Source: Acinetobacter bouvetii
GTDB lineage: Bacteria > Pseudomonadota > Gammaproteobacteria > Pseudomonadales > Moraxellaceae
Direction of reading: 5' to 3'
Length of the DNA stretch: 64,000 bases
NCBI RefSeq assembly: GCF_902753875.1
Contig: NZ_CADDTS010000042.1
Coordinates: forward strand, 61,250 to 125,249
The notes under the pieces are model-generated. The model saw only the letters and a list, made by a program, of their open reading frames with translations, did not search any database and was not told the DNA's origin. Position 1 is the stretch's first letter, and each line of letters starts with the position of its first letter. The position numbers were made by a program, and so were the translations under genes. Positions 18,646 to 27,494 of this stretch are shown here, piece by piece.

Positions 18646-20064
18646 ATGAATTATCAAGACCTCTCCATTAAATTAATTCAAGAACAATATAAACTCAAGA
18701 ATTCTAAATCAAAGAGTATATTAGTAATAATTGGCGGAATTGAACTAACGCGAAAAAATGAATCAATCAAAAAGCTAAGTGAATTAATGGATCCTAGATA
18801 TTTAAAAATTAAGGCTGAAACCCCAAATAGAGTCAAAGAAAATAAATTAATTTGGCAACCATACATAAATGACATTCCAAAAAATGGACAAATCATGTTT
18901 TTTTATGGAAATTGGTATACTGATTTACTAGCGTCAACTATATTAAATGATGAAAAAATACAAAATAATGCATTCAACGAACACTTAAAGCGTATATATG
19001 AATTTGAAAGTTACTTAAAAAATAATAATGTAGATATTATTAAAGTTTGGTTTGAAGTTTCATGGAGCAAAGTAAAAATTCGCACAAAAAATATTGATAT
19101 TATTAATAAAATCCAAAGAGTTCCACGTTTTACATGGGATGATTTTCCACAAAAAAAATGGGAAACTAAAACCTTATACAATCAAATTAAAACTTTAAGA
19201 AATAGATTCACCCACGATTGGGTAATCATTAATAGTGAAAACAATATAGAAAGAAATACACAGTTTTCTCAATTAATACTTAAACATCTAAAACTACCAC
19301 CTGTACAAATTAAGAATAAATTAAAATATCAGGCGGCACCTATTCCTTCAAGTTTAACTCAAATAAAAAAAAGTGAAATTAGCCACATAGAGTATAAAAA
19401 AACCATTAAACAACTAGAAAGGAAAGTCGCAGATGTTCTACGTTATTCATCACATAACGTTGTATTAGTTTTTGAAGGTATGGATGCCGCAGGTAAAGGC
19501 AGTTCAATTAAGCGCATCATTAAATTTCTAGGGCTACACGAATATAATATTCATAGTATTTCAGCACCAGAAAATTTTGAACGATTACGTCCTTATTTGT
19601 GGCGTTTTTGGAATAAGCATTCAACGAATGGGGCACTTAATATTTTTGATCGCAGCTGGTATGGACGTGTACTTGTAGAACGTGTAGAAGATTTAATTAA
19701 CCCAATAGAATGGCAAAATGCTTATGAAGAAATAAATCAGTACGAAAAACAACTGTCTGATACGAATACAATTGTTATAAAATTTTGGCTAGCAATTTCA
19801 AAAGATGAACAATTACGTCGTTTTTACATGCGAAAAAATACACCTCAAAAAAACTTCAAATTAACAGAAGATGATTGGCGTAATAGAGAAAAGTGGGATG
19901 CCTACTTACAAGCAGCATCAGATATGTTCAAATACACGAGCACAGATATTTCTCCTTGGTACATCATTGCCAATGATAGTAAATATGCTGCACGAATTGA
20001 AATTTTGCAAACTATCCTTCATAGCGTACAAAATAAAAATTTAGGTCACTTAGAAAACTTATAA
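18646..20064 (+). CDS. pap: Polyphosphate:AMP phosphotransferase (PPK2 class II)
   Basis: A 472-residue two-domain PPK2 that makes ADP from AMP using polyphosphate. The C-terminal half is complete: P-loop FEGMDAAGKGSSIKR (276-290), LRPYLWRFW (314-322), FDRSWYGR (334-341) and the lid basic residues RRFYMRK. The N-terminal half keeps the fold but has lost the motifs: ILVIIGGIELTRKNESIKK replaces the P-loop, and FFYGNWY replaces the FDRSWYG box. One inactive half is usual in this subclass. Length matches the Acinetobacter enzyme. With ppk at 6033 it forms a store-and-spend pair inside the island. It is transcribed alone, away from tetR. Confidence 0.93.
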   Translation: MNYQDLSIKLIQEQYKLKNSKSKSILVIIGGIELTRKNESIKKLSELMDPRYLKIKAETPNRVKENKLIWQPYINDIPKNGQIMFFYGNWYTDLLASTILNDEKIQNNAFNEHLKRIYEFESYLKNNNVDIIKVWFEVSWSKVKIRTKNIDIINKIQRVPRFTWDDFPQKKWETKTLYNQIKTLRNRFTHDWVIINSENNIERNTQFSQLILKHLKLPPVQIKNKLKYQAAPIPSSLTQIKKSEISHIEYKKTIKQLERKVADVLRYSSHNVVLVFEGMDAAGKGSSIKRIIKFLGLHEYNIHSISAPENFERLRPYLWRFWNKHSTNGALNIFDRSWYGRVLVERVEDLINPIEWQNAYEEINQYEKQLSDTNTIVIKFWLAISKDEQLRRFYMRKNTPQKNFKLTEDDWRNREKWDAYLQAASDMFKYTSTDISPWYIIANDSKYAARIEILQTILHSVQNKNLGHLENL

Positions 20065-20509
20065 GATTATATAAAGATATTTTATAATCAAATCAGGTGC
20101 CATTAGCATCTCGAAAGAATGAGTCCAAAAGCATTTGAAACAGCTTCAAAATGAGGCTGTCTCATACTGGGATAACTAGAGCTGTCCCCTATGAACTCAA
20201 AATAATAGCCCTCTAGGTAAAGAGGTCCATTTTAATTTTGAGGCTGTATTAATTTAATATTCAACTTCTTTCAGTTCTTTAGCTAATAAAAATTTCCAAG
20301 CTCCGTTTTTATCAGGCTTGAAACTATACCTCTAATGTGTAAATAAGGCTGAAAACTCGAGTGGGAGATTGATTGCTTAGAATATTTGTAACAATTTCTA
20401 CCTGTTTCAATTTTTTAATTTCCTAAGTAAGAACCTCTATATCTTTAAATATACAGCATGTTATAGATTGTTATTTAGTTCTTAAAATTATATAAAAATA
20501 ACAACATAT
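20065..20509. other. Intergenic region with possible IS scar
   Basis: About 445 bases without a convincing gene. The phrase GAGGCTGT occurs at about 20151 and again near 20241, and the stretch between reads like an insertion-sequence end. No transposase frame can be rebuilt. It separates pap from the recombinase set and may mark the edge of a second inserted element. Confidence 0.4.
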
Positions 20510-20532
20510 TGTATATTAATTGTTAATATACA
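20510..20532. promoter_or_regulatory. Perfect palindrome upstream of the recombinase genes
   Basis: TGTATATTAA (20510-20519) and TTAATATACA (20523-20532) form a perfect 10-bp inverted repeat with a 3-bp centre, about 100 bases before the first gene of the set. It could be an operator or a recombinase binding site. No second copy was noticed by eye at the other end of the set. Confidence 0.55.
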
Positions 20533-20628
20533 CAAGATATAGGGTGGATCAACCTTGTTTAATATTTCAAAAAACTATAAGAATATTCACTTGATTATTT
20601 TTTACACTTTTTGGGGACTCTCATTTCT

Positions 20629-21300
20629 ATGGGAACAGCTTTTGATTTTGATGAAGAATTTGGCATACCAAAAAAATTGTTGTGCAAAAATTTTAATAAA
20701 ATCCAAATCAGTATCCACCCTGATTTTTCTGGAATTTATCTTTGCTATCAAGAGGCTTTCAAATCCTTAAAAGCTGATCTATCAATATTGACTTCTTACC
20801 CTGAAATCCGTGTCTGGAAAGACCCCAATAGATCTGGCTATACCATCGCAAATGCCTGTCAGTGGCACTTATATTGGTCTAAGAACACACCTAAGAATAT
20901 CAACTTACTCATCCATTCTTTTCCTCAAGATAAAGACAAAATTGAGCTATTAAAAAAAGACGCAAGTTTGGAATTCATGAAATTTCTGTCCTCTTATCAT
21001 CATGATCTTGATCGAATGAATCCTGCAAAAATGCAATCGCTGATCAATGCCCATATTTCATCTGAAGTTATCCTGGGTTTAAACAAAGAAAATTCTTTCA
21101 AACCTCACCGTACTATGAGCTTAGATCTGCTAGCAAAACTACTCTCATACACACGAAATCAACTGAATTATCGCAATAAAGTTATAAACCGGAAAAGACA
21201 GAATGTGCTTGATCAATTGCAACAAACCAGTGGAATTGTGCAACAGCTTTTAAACAATGTGGACTTCATTCTCACGCCAGATCAGCTATGGAAGGCATAA
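20629..21300 (+). CDS. Unknown protein, first gene of the recombinase set
   Basis: A 223-residue protein when started at ATG 20629, with GGGGA about 12 bases upstream; TTG 20611 is the alternative. I do not recognise the family. The sequence is mixed alpha/beta, with CYQEAFKSLKADLSIL, QWHLYWSKNTPKNINLLI, and a basic helical C-terminal end (SYTRNQLNYRNKVINRKRQN). No catalytic residues are evident. It overlaps the next gene by one base (TAATG), so the two are translationally coupled. A DNA-binding or assembly helper for the two recombinases that follow is a guess based on operon position. Confidence 0.7.
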   Translation: MGTAFDFDEEFGIPKKLLCKNFNKIQISIHPDFSGIYLCYQEAFKSLKADLSILTSYPEIRVWKDPNRSGYTIANACQWHLYWSKNTPKNINLLIHSFPQDKDKIELLKKDASLEFMKFLSSYHHDLDRMNPAKMQSLINAHISSEVILGLNKENSFKPHRTMSLDLLAKLLSYTRNQLNYRNKVINRKRQNVLDQLQQTSGIVQQLLNNVDFILTPDQLWKA

Positions 21301-23627
21301 TGTCAGACTCCAACCCAAACCATCAAAATATTGCTGATATTCCTCGGGTATCATTAAAACAGACATTGGAAAAACTCTTTGGTGATGAGCAGCTCCAACG
21401 TACCGAACATATTCAATATGTTGCTGATTTACTGACTTCACACCCCACTGATCAATATCTAAAGGAGCTGAATCTCGATCTATTAGATTTTGATCTACAA
21501 ACCAATTCTGTTGTTGCTAGACCCGCTGCCTTGGTCTCCTCTCGAAAACATACTGTTAGTGCAACACCCATTACTTGGTATGTGAACTCAATTGCACAAT
21601 TAGTAAAGTCACAAGAAAATGCCTTAATCTGGAATATCCTAGTCTTAAAAGCAGCAATCTATTTAATTGCACTTCCAGACATTAAACCTGAACTTTTTAA
21701 AGAGGATCACACTGAACATTTCAATACTGTAAAACGTTTATTCCAACGCTTCCGTACCGCCAATCGGATTCTAAGTTCTGAAAAAGAATATCAAAATACT
21801 CCTGAATATAGACTCCTTTGGGAAAAGTATCTTAAAGATCCCCCCCTTTCCTTAGTTGAATTTATTCGGAATTTGAATGAGGTTATTGATGAAGAACTTG
21901 ATAAAGAGTCATCTAATGATTTTATGCAAAACCTGCTAAACATGATCCGCATCACCTTTAATTATGTTTTGCAAAATAAGGCAAAAATTGCCAAAGCGAG
22001 CATCGAGACGCAACTGCAACATGAATTTTTAGACGAAGATCAGCTGATTGCAGAAAGTTCAGAAATTAAAAAAGGGCAAAAATCTAAAGCTCTCAATATA
22101 GAACAACAACTAGATGACCAAGATACACGTCAAATATTTGTAGACCCAACCATCGTTACCCCCCTTGCTGCATATTCCGAATCCAGCCAGAGCTATGTGC
22201 TGCCTCTGGTTGCCAAACATATTCAACGGAAAGAACATTTGCTGCCATACAGCAGCCTCTTTCCTAATACCGCAAGCATAAGTGCCTTAATTACTGAACT
22301 ATATAAAAATTACATTGTTGAGATTAAAGAAGATTCTAAAGACAAGGATAAAGAAACCAAAAAAAAGAAGGCATCCTTAATCCTGATGCTGTCATTTCTG
22401 ACAGGAAATAAAATCCAGGAGTGGCTACGTCTACAAAGTAAACGTGCTAAAAATTTAAATGCTCGCCAACAGATCAAGCAAAGCAATGGGCAATATTTTC
22501 TGAGGAGTAAATTTTCAATTTTTGAAAATAAGGATTTTGCTTATCCAGATGGTTTGCTCAACCAAACAGTCTATCTGGATATCCCAATTCCAAATTCATT
22601 TATTGCTTCGCTACGAGATGGTAACAGCGTTACGGAAGAGGATCTTCAGCAACTTTTGAAACAGCTGCGAGCCAAACTTTATATTCCAAAATTATCATTA
22701 ATAAGAATTAGCTCTCTTTTACATCAGACTATTTTGCAACGCACTGGAAATAAACAGCTTGCTGACCTTCTCACCGGTATTGATGCCAACAAGTCTTCTT
22801 CTACTTCTTATTGTCATCAAAATACCCTGACTTTACAGACTGAATATGTCTCAATTTTAAAAGAGCTGTGTGAGTCATTAGCCAACGATTACCAGAGCAT
22901 CGAATATGCTACAGAAAAAAACTTTGGTAGCCGCAAAGCACCTACTTCAAATGTGATTCAAAATATCTTTGCCACACTCAAATTCAGAATAATTTCACAA
23001 AAAGAAGACGACTGGATAGCAATTTTCAATCATTACAATCTGTGGATGTGGCATTTCTTGTTGCTCTTTACTGCTGCACGACCCGTCGCTGAATTTCCAG
23101 GTTTTTTAAAAAGCTTTAACCTGAAAAGAAAAATATGCATGGTTTCTGATAAAGAGGTGGGTGGACGTCAAGGCTATGGACGTTTAATTCCACTGGGTCA
23201 TTTTGTCGCACAAGAACTCCAGAAATTCATAGAATTTTTACATTATTTTAAAACTCAAATTGCACCTAGTCAGCCAGAAATTCCACAACATATTCAACAA
23301 ATTTTAGAGAGCAAGCTCCCACTTTTGAATATCTTTCAGGATGGTCAATGGCACCCCTTAAGGCCATCAATTGTAAAAAACTTTCATCCTGAGTTAGGTT
23401 TGGAGCATGAAAACTGGCACCGGCATACTGCCCGTGCGTTTCTCAGCAATAAAATTAACGAAATTGAAATTTTAGCTTTATTCGGTCATGAACCGATGCA
23501 GCAAGAAGCTGCTCATCCTTATTCCAGCTTATCTATTTCACAATATTCAAGCATTGCTCATATTCTTGAACAAATGAAAGATCATTTTAATATTACCGGT
23601 ATTGAACTAGATGTCCTCACTCAATAA
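21300..23627 (+). CDS. Large tyrosine-recombinase-like protein (second gene of the set)
   Basis: A 775-residue protein. ATG 21300 is chosen over 21288 because GGAAGG lies 5 bases upstream and the start overlaps the previous stop. The C-terminal part has tyrosine-recombinase motifs: FTAARPVAEF with Arg near 594, then within the last 70 residues HRHTAR, ALFGHEP, and one of the tyrosines in HPYSSLSISQYSS as possible nucleophile. The long N-terminal 550 residues are of unknown type. This is twice the size of a phage integrase. It overlaps the third gene by 17 bases. Confidence 0.78.
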   Translation: MSDSNPNHQNIADIPRVSLKQTLEKLFGDEQLQRTEHIQYVADLLTSHPTDQYLKELNLDLLDFDLQTNSVVARPAALVSSRKHTVSATPITWYVNSIAQLVKSQENALIWNILVLKAAIYLIALPDIKPELFKEDHTEHFNTVKRLFQRFRTANRILSSEKEYQNTPEYRLLWEKYLKDPPLSLVEFIRNLNEVIDEELDKESSNDFMQNLLNMIRITFNYVLQNKAKIAKASIETQLQHEFLDEDQLIAESSEIKKGQKSKALNIEQQLDDQDTRQIFVDPTIVTPLAAYSESSQSYVLPLVAKHIQRKEHLLPYSSLFPNTASISALITELYKNYIVEIKEDSKDKDKETKKKKASLILMLSFLTGNKIQEWLRLQSKRAKNLNARQQIKQSNGQYFLRSKFSIFENKDFAYPDGLLNQTVYLDIPIPNSFIASLRDGNSVTEEDLQQLLKQLRAKLYIPKLSLIRISSLLHQTILQRTGNKQLADLLTGIDANKSSSTSYCHQNTLTLQTEYVSILKELCESLANDYQSIEYATEKNFGSRKAPTSNVIQNIFATLKFRIISQKEDDWIAIFNHYNLWMWHFLLLFTAARPVAEFPGFLKSFNLKRKICMVSDKEVGGRQGYGRLIPLGHFVAQELQKFIEFLHYFKTQIAPSQPEIPQHIQQILESKLPLLNIFQDGQWHPLRPSIVKNFHPELGLEHENWHRHTARAFLSNKINEIEILALFGHEPMQQEAAHPYSSLSISQYSSIAHILEQMKDHFNITGIELDVLTQ

Positions 23628-26600
23628 ACGTACTAAGCAAACTCGAACACTATATGCCGAAGCACGTAGAAAACAAGACCGACTCGATCAGGAAAAACAG
23701 CTTCGAGCAGATGTAGAACAGGAGCTAATTCAATACTTCCAAGAACAAGATTTGGAACAAAAAGGGCATCTTGAATCCTTCTATCCAGCAATTTATGAGT
23801 TTATTAAACGCAAAGCTCCAAGCCTGGCCTGGAAAAAATACGCGCATGAATTTTTCCGGGCATATATAAAGACAATCAATCTAAACCGTCATCAATCTTT
23901 GCCCCTACCGAATCTGATATTTGAGATGCAGCGTGATCAGCCAGTTTTTACCATGGACTGGATCGAGAAGGGACAGCAGGTTGATGAAGTTCTTGATAAG
24001 CTTTGGGACTACTGGATTCTAGCAAAAGATAGCAAGACATTTTCTGATGATGAAATCATTGGAAATATTGTTATTTCTGCCATGCTTTATTCCGGCTTAA
24101 ATCAAAAAGCCTCTTTAGAGGCTTTGCTTCAACATTTAAAAGATCCAGCCAAAATTAGAAAGATCGAAGATCTGAACATTATATTTTTAGAACCGCTCTC
24201 CCCTTCCTATGGAGATCTCTTTATTGATGAAAAAACCATCCGTAAATCGCGTAATTTTATTCCTGATCAAATTACCCGCTTATGGTTAATTCATTTTAAT
24301 AGCAGAAATATTCGTACAGTAAACCAGAAGGTAGAAGATTATTTACAGCTTATTTTTAATAAGATAAAGTTACCATTTAATCTTAAAACTTATAAATTAT
24401 TACGCGACTACGCCAGCTTCAACTGGATGCAACTCCCGAAAGTTGACATTGATCCCGCTCTCTCACAATGTCTCATTGAAAATACTGCAACCTGTGGCTT
24501 ATCAGAAATAGAATTTGAAAGATTTCTTCATCCAAAATTTAAATATCAGCAGGACACTCTTACTGATTCCAATGTAGAAAAATCACCATCTATTGTGGGT
24601 CAATCCTATTCCAATAATGACATTCAGCAAGCATTGAATGATGTTATAAAGATTCACAAAGATCTTTTGCAACTGATTCGTATATCACAAACCGATCAAA
24701 GCATTGATGCACTAATCATTAAATATTGTCTTGAAAATACTGATAAATTTAATGAGTACAGTAAACGTGTCGCATTATGGCTCATCAGCCTTTATAAACC
24801 AGAATTAGAACAGATTCAGCAACTGGCTGAACATTTTAATTTTTGCGCTAACCAATTTCAAAAATCGTTTCAGCAGAATAGACCATTAGCAGATAGTTCG
24901 ATTTACACTTATTACTCCCGGATTGCCGAGCCTTGGCTAACACATTCTTTACAATATCTAGATAGCGAAGATGATCTGAATACGAATCTGGCAAATATCT
25001 ACACACAAATTATTACGAACACCCGTCTCGCAGATGAAGCAGGCCAACCTGAATTTAAAAAATCCAGAGGTCAAACCAGCAGGATGTTGAAGCGCTTCCA
25101 TAGCTTTCAACGAACAGTTTTCGAAGCTGAATCTCTCGAATTAGAATCACTCGCCATACAAAATAGGCCTAGAGCCCGTATTATTGGCCCTTTGACTTAT
25201 CAAGCTTTCATGAACAAATTAGATACCTTATTTTCAGGTGCTAATAGTCAAGAAAACACTTATAAGACATTAAAAATCATCTATATCTTAGCTTACCGTA
25301 CCGGTATGCGTATTAATGAAATTCTAGGCTTACGTGTGCGGGATATCGAGGGCTTGAGCTGTCTATCAGTATGGATTCAGCCCTACGGCTCAAAAAAGAA
25401 AGGAAACTTACATCAACTTAAAACAGATAGTGCTGAACGCAAAGTTCCTGTGTATTGCTTATTAAAAACCGATGAATATCAACTATTTCATAATCATGTA
25501 GTCGAGCAACGTTTACTCAATCAACAAAACTTATACTTATTCCGTAATTGGAATGAAAATAGCAAGCTGAACAAACATACGGTGACAACACCTTTTAGAA
25601 TGATTATGAACGAGCTTTTTAAAACTCATGATTATTCTTTTCACTCATTTCGACACACGGCTGCCAATCACTTATCCGTTCTGCTCAACTGCGATTACGC
25701 TCCCCTAGTCAAGAATCTGACGGATTATACTGAAGAACAATATCAGTCCATTCGGACAGAGTTACTCCGTCATACACATGGTCAAAATCATTGGTTTATG
25801 ATTGCCCATTTACTGGGTCACATTGACCCTACAGAAACTTTTAAAAGTTATATTCATCTAAGCTACCTGATTGCTGGGCATAAAATACTGAAATATCACC
25901 CAGACATCGATACTCAACTGGCAAAAAAGATGATGGGCTACCTACCTTCTTTCAAATTTTTAAACATAGTAAAAGATTCTGCTCCATTCAATTTCGAAAA
26001 GCATGCTGTTCATTTAAGTCAGCAGTTACTCAACGATCAAACTGACTGGTTAAAAAGTAACGTAGAAGACATTCTAGATGAGGTTTCATTTAACTCAAAG
26101 CATCATGATTTTTTTAAATATTTCGCGGGAACAAAAGAATCCAAAGTTTCATTTGCATGGTTTTTTAAGTGCCTAAATTTACTGGAAATTCATCATGATC
26201 CAGATCGGGTATCACAAGAAATGAGTTTACCTGTCGAACTGGTTAACTACTGGTATGAAAATGCCAAACAACTGGGCCAACTCAAGTCTCAAAAAAACAA
26301 CCCAAGGTTATTTGATCTCAACAACACAAATCATCTGGATAAACCTTTGAAACCCTCGATGATAGATACCGTTGAAGAGCGCAAAGCAAGGAACTATTTC
26401 TTTGAAAATATTCAAAATATCTTTGAAAAAAAGCCAGATCAAATAAAAGCGGTGCTTGAGACATTTTTAAGTCGTGTTACAGTTTCGCATACCGGCATTC
26501 ATTATCGCTGGAATAAAATTGATCAATTGGAATCATTTTATTGTAAGGTAAAAGACCTGTTTCCCCATCAATTTTGGCATTTGCTTGGACAAGACTTGGT

Positions 26601-26826
26601 ACAATTGCTAGATAAAAAGAAACAACCTTTATTACTGAAGCTGGCTAAATCGAGCACAACAGAGCATCCTACGACTCAAGAAGATTATGTTCGTCTCCAG
26701 CTTTACTCGACAAAAGATGCCAAAGCACTGGCCGCATTTAAATTTTGCTTACATCTAGCATGTATCGGCAGACCTCGATCTCTTGAACTTAAAGCTGAAG
26801 GTCTAAAAATAACCACATGCTGTTAA
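23611..26826 (+). CDS. Giant tyrosine-recombinase-like protein (third gene of the set)
   Basis: A 1071-residue protein. The catalytic domain lies in the middle (about 510-750): YRTGMRINEILGLRVRDIEG with Arg near 566, HSFRHTAANH near 676, HLLGHIDPTETF near 734, and Tyr near 745 in SYIHLSYLI. The 500 residues before it and 320 after it match nothing I recognise. The C-terminal end reads LACIGRPRSLELKAEG before an abrupt LKITTCC, which looks like another Arg-box cut short. The protein may therefore be truncated or frameshifted near 26810. Multi-recombinase modules move as units in several bacteria. Confidence 0.78.
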   Translation: MSSLNKRTKQTRTLYAEARRKQDRLDQEKQLRADVEQELIQYFQEQDLEQKGHLESFYPAIYEFIKRKAPSLAWKKYAHEFFRAYIKTINLNRHQSLPLPNLIFEMQRDQPVFTMDWIEKGQQVDEVLDKLWDYWILAKDSKTFSDDEIIGNIVISAMLYSGLNQKASLEALLQHLKDPAKIRKIEDLNIIFLEPLSPSYGDLFIDEKTIRKSRNFIPDQITRLWLIHFNSRNIRTVNQKVEDYLQLIFNKIKLPFNLKTYKLLRDYASFNWMQLPKVDIDPALSQCLIENTATCGLSEIEFERFLHPKFKYQQDTLTDSNVEKSPSIVGQSYSNNDIQQALNDVIKIHKDLLQLIRISQTDQSIDALIIKYCLENTDKFNEYSKRVALWLISLYKPELEQIQQLAEHFNFCANQFQKSFQQNRPLADSSIYTYYSRIAEPWLTHSLQYLDSEDDLNTNLANIYTQIITNTRLADEAGQPEFKKSRGQTSRMLKRFHSFQRTVFEAESLELESLAIQNRPRARIIGPLTYQAFMNKLDTLFSGANSQENTYKTLKIIYILAYRTGMRINEILGLRVRDIEGLSCLSVWIQPYGSKKKGNLHQLKTDSAERKVPVYCLLKTDEYQLFHNHVVEQRLLNQQNLYLFRNWNENSKLNKHTVTTPFRMIMNELFKTHDYSFHSFRHTAANHLSVLLNCDYAPLVKNLTDYTEEQYQSIRTELLRHTHGQNHWFMIAHLLGHIDPTETFKSYIHLSYLIAGHKILKYHPDIDTQLAKKMMGYLPSFKFLNIVKDSAPFNFEKHAVHLSQQLLNDQTDWLKSNVEDILDEVSFNSKHHDFFKYFAGTKESKVSFAWFFKCLNLLEIHHDPDRVSQEMSLPVELVNYWYENAKQLGQLKSQKNNPRLFDLNNTNHLDKPLKPSMIDTVEERKARNYFFENIQNIFEKKPDQIKAVLETFLSRVTVSHTGIHYRWNKIDQLESFYCKVKDLFPHQFWHLLGQDLVQLLDKKKQPLLLKLAKSSTTEHPTTQEDYVRLQLYSTKDAKALAAFKFCLHLACIGRPRSLELKAEGLKITTCC

Positions 26827-26956
26827 ATAATTTAACCGTTGCTTCCTTATCTAAAGCCAAATTTAATATATCTTCAGTAAAAATTGGATGTCTGAGAAAC
26901 GATAATCAAATAGTATAAACTCTAGGTATCAGCAACGTCTGAAACTGAGATCAGTC

Positions 26957-27319
26957 ATGCATAAAACGTCAGAAAAAATTGAAAAACAAAAAAAGGTATT
27001 AACTAAAGCTGTTTTATCATCTGCAAAACAACTTGGTTTGACACTGGACCAGCTTGCTATCGTTATCAATTTAGATTCAGTGGAAACTTTAAATTCGCTT
27101 CAGTTAGATCCCGATTCAAGTCAAGGAGAACTCGCAATTATTTTAATTCGTATTGCGATATCACTAGATGCTCTAACAGGTGGAGAGGCTAAATGGATGC
27201 AGCATTTTATGAAGTCACCAAATAAGCTAACCAAAGGCATTCCGATAAAACAGATTCAGACTACTCAGGGATTGTTCTCTGTTTTACACTTGCTGGAGGG
27301 TCTTCGAGCTAAACTTTAA
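26957..27319 (+). CDS. MbcA/ParS/Xre-type antitoxin (DUF2384), without toxin
   Basis: A 120-residue protein. The C-terminal half fits the MbcA/ParS (formerly DUF2384) domain of RES-Xre toxin-antitoxin pairs: LIRIAISLDALTGGEAKWMQ, then FMKSPNKLTKGIPIKQIQTT and GLFSVLHLLEGLRAKL. The N-terminal half is a short helical region (LSSAKQLGLTLDQLAIVINL) standing in for the Xre HTH. In known pairs the RES toxin gene follows directly. Here the next 175 bases hold no frame and the next gene is convergent. It is therefore an orphan, perhaps a regulator for the recombinase set. Confidence 0.75.
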   Translation: MHKTSEKIEKQKKVLTKAVLSSAKQLGLTLDQLAIVINLDSVETLNSLQLDPDSSQGELAIILIRIAISLDALTGGEAKWMQHFMKSPNKLTKGIPIKQIQTTQGLFSVLHLLEGLRAKL

Positions 27320-27494
27320 AAAATTTTGAGTCTATAAATAATTTCATGTAATTGATTTTCAAAAAAAGAAACTAGTCTTTTGCTTATAACACCTAAAAGC
27401 AACAAATGTGTCTACAATGAATCAGAATACGCCGACTATTAAGATCATGAGCACATTGGCTTAAGTAGAGTTCGAGTTAACTCAGGTATTATTT

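Noticed and set aside
20555..20770. A 71-codon ORF overlapping the first recombinase-set gene
   Set aside because: It is in another frame of a well-supported coupled gene, and its composition is not protein-like.
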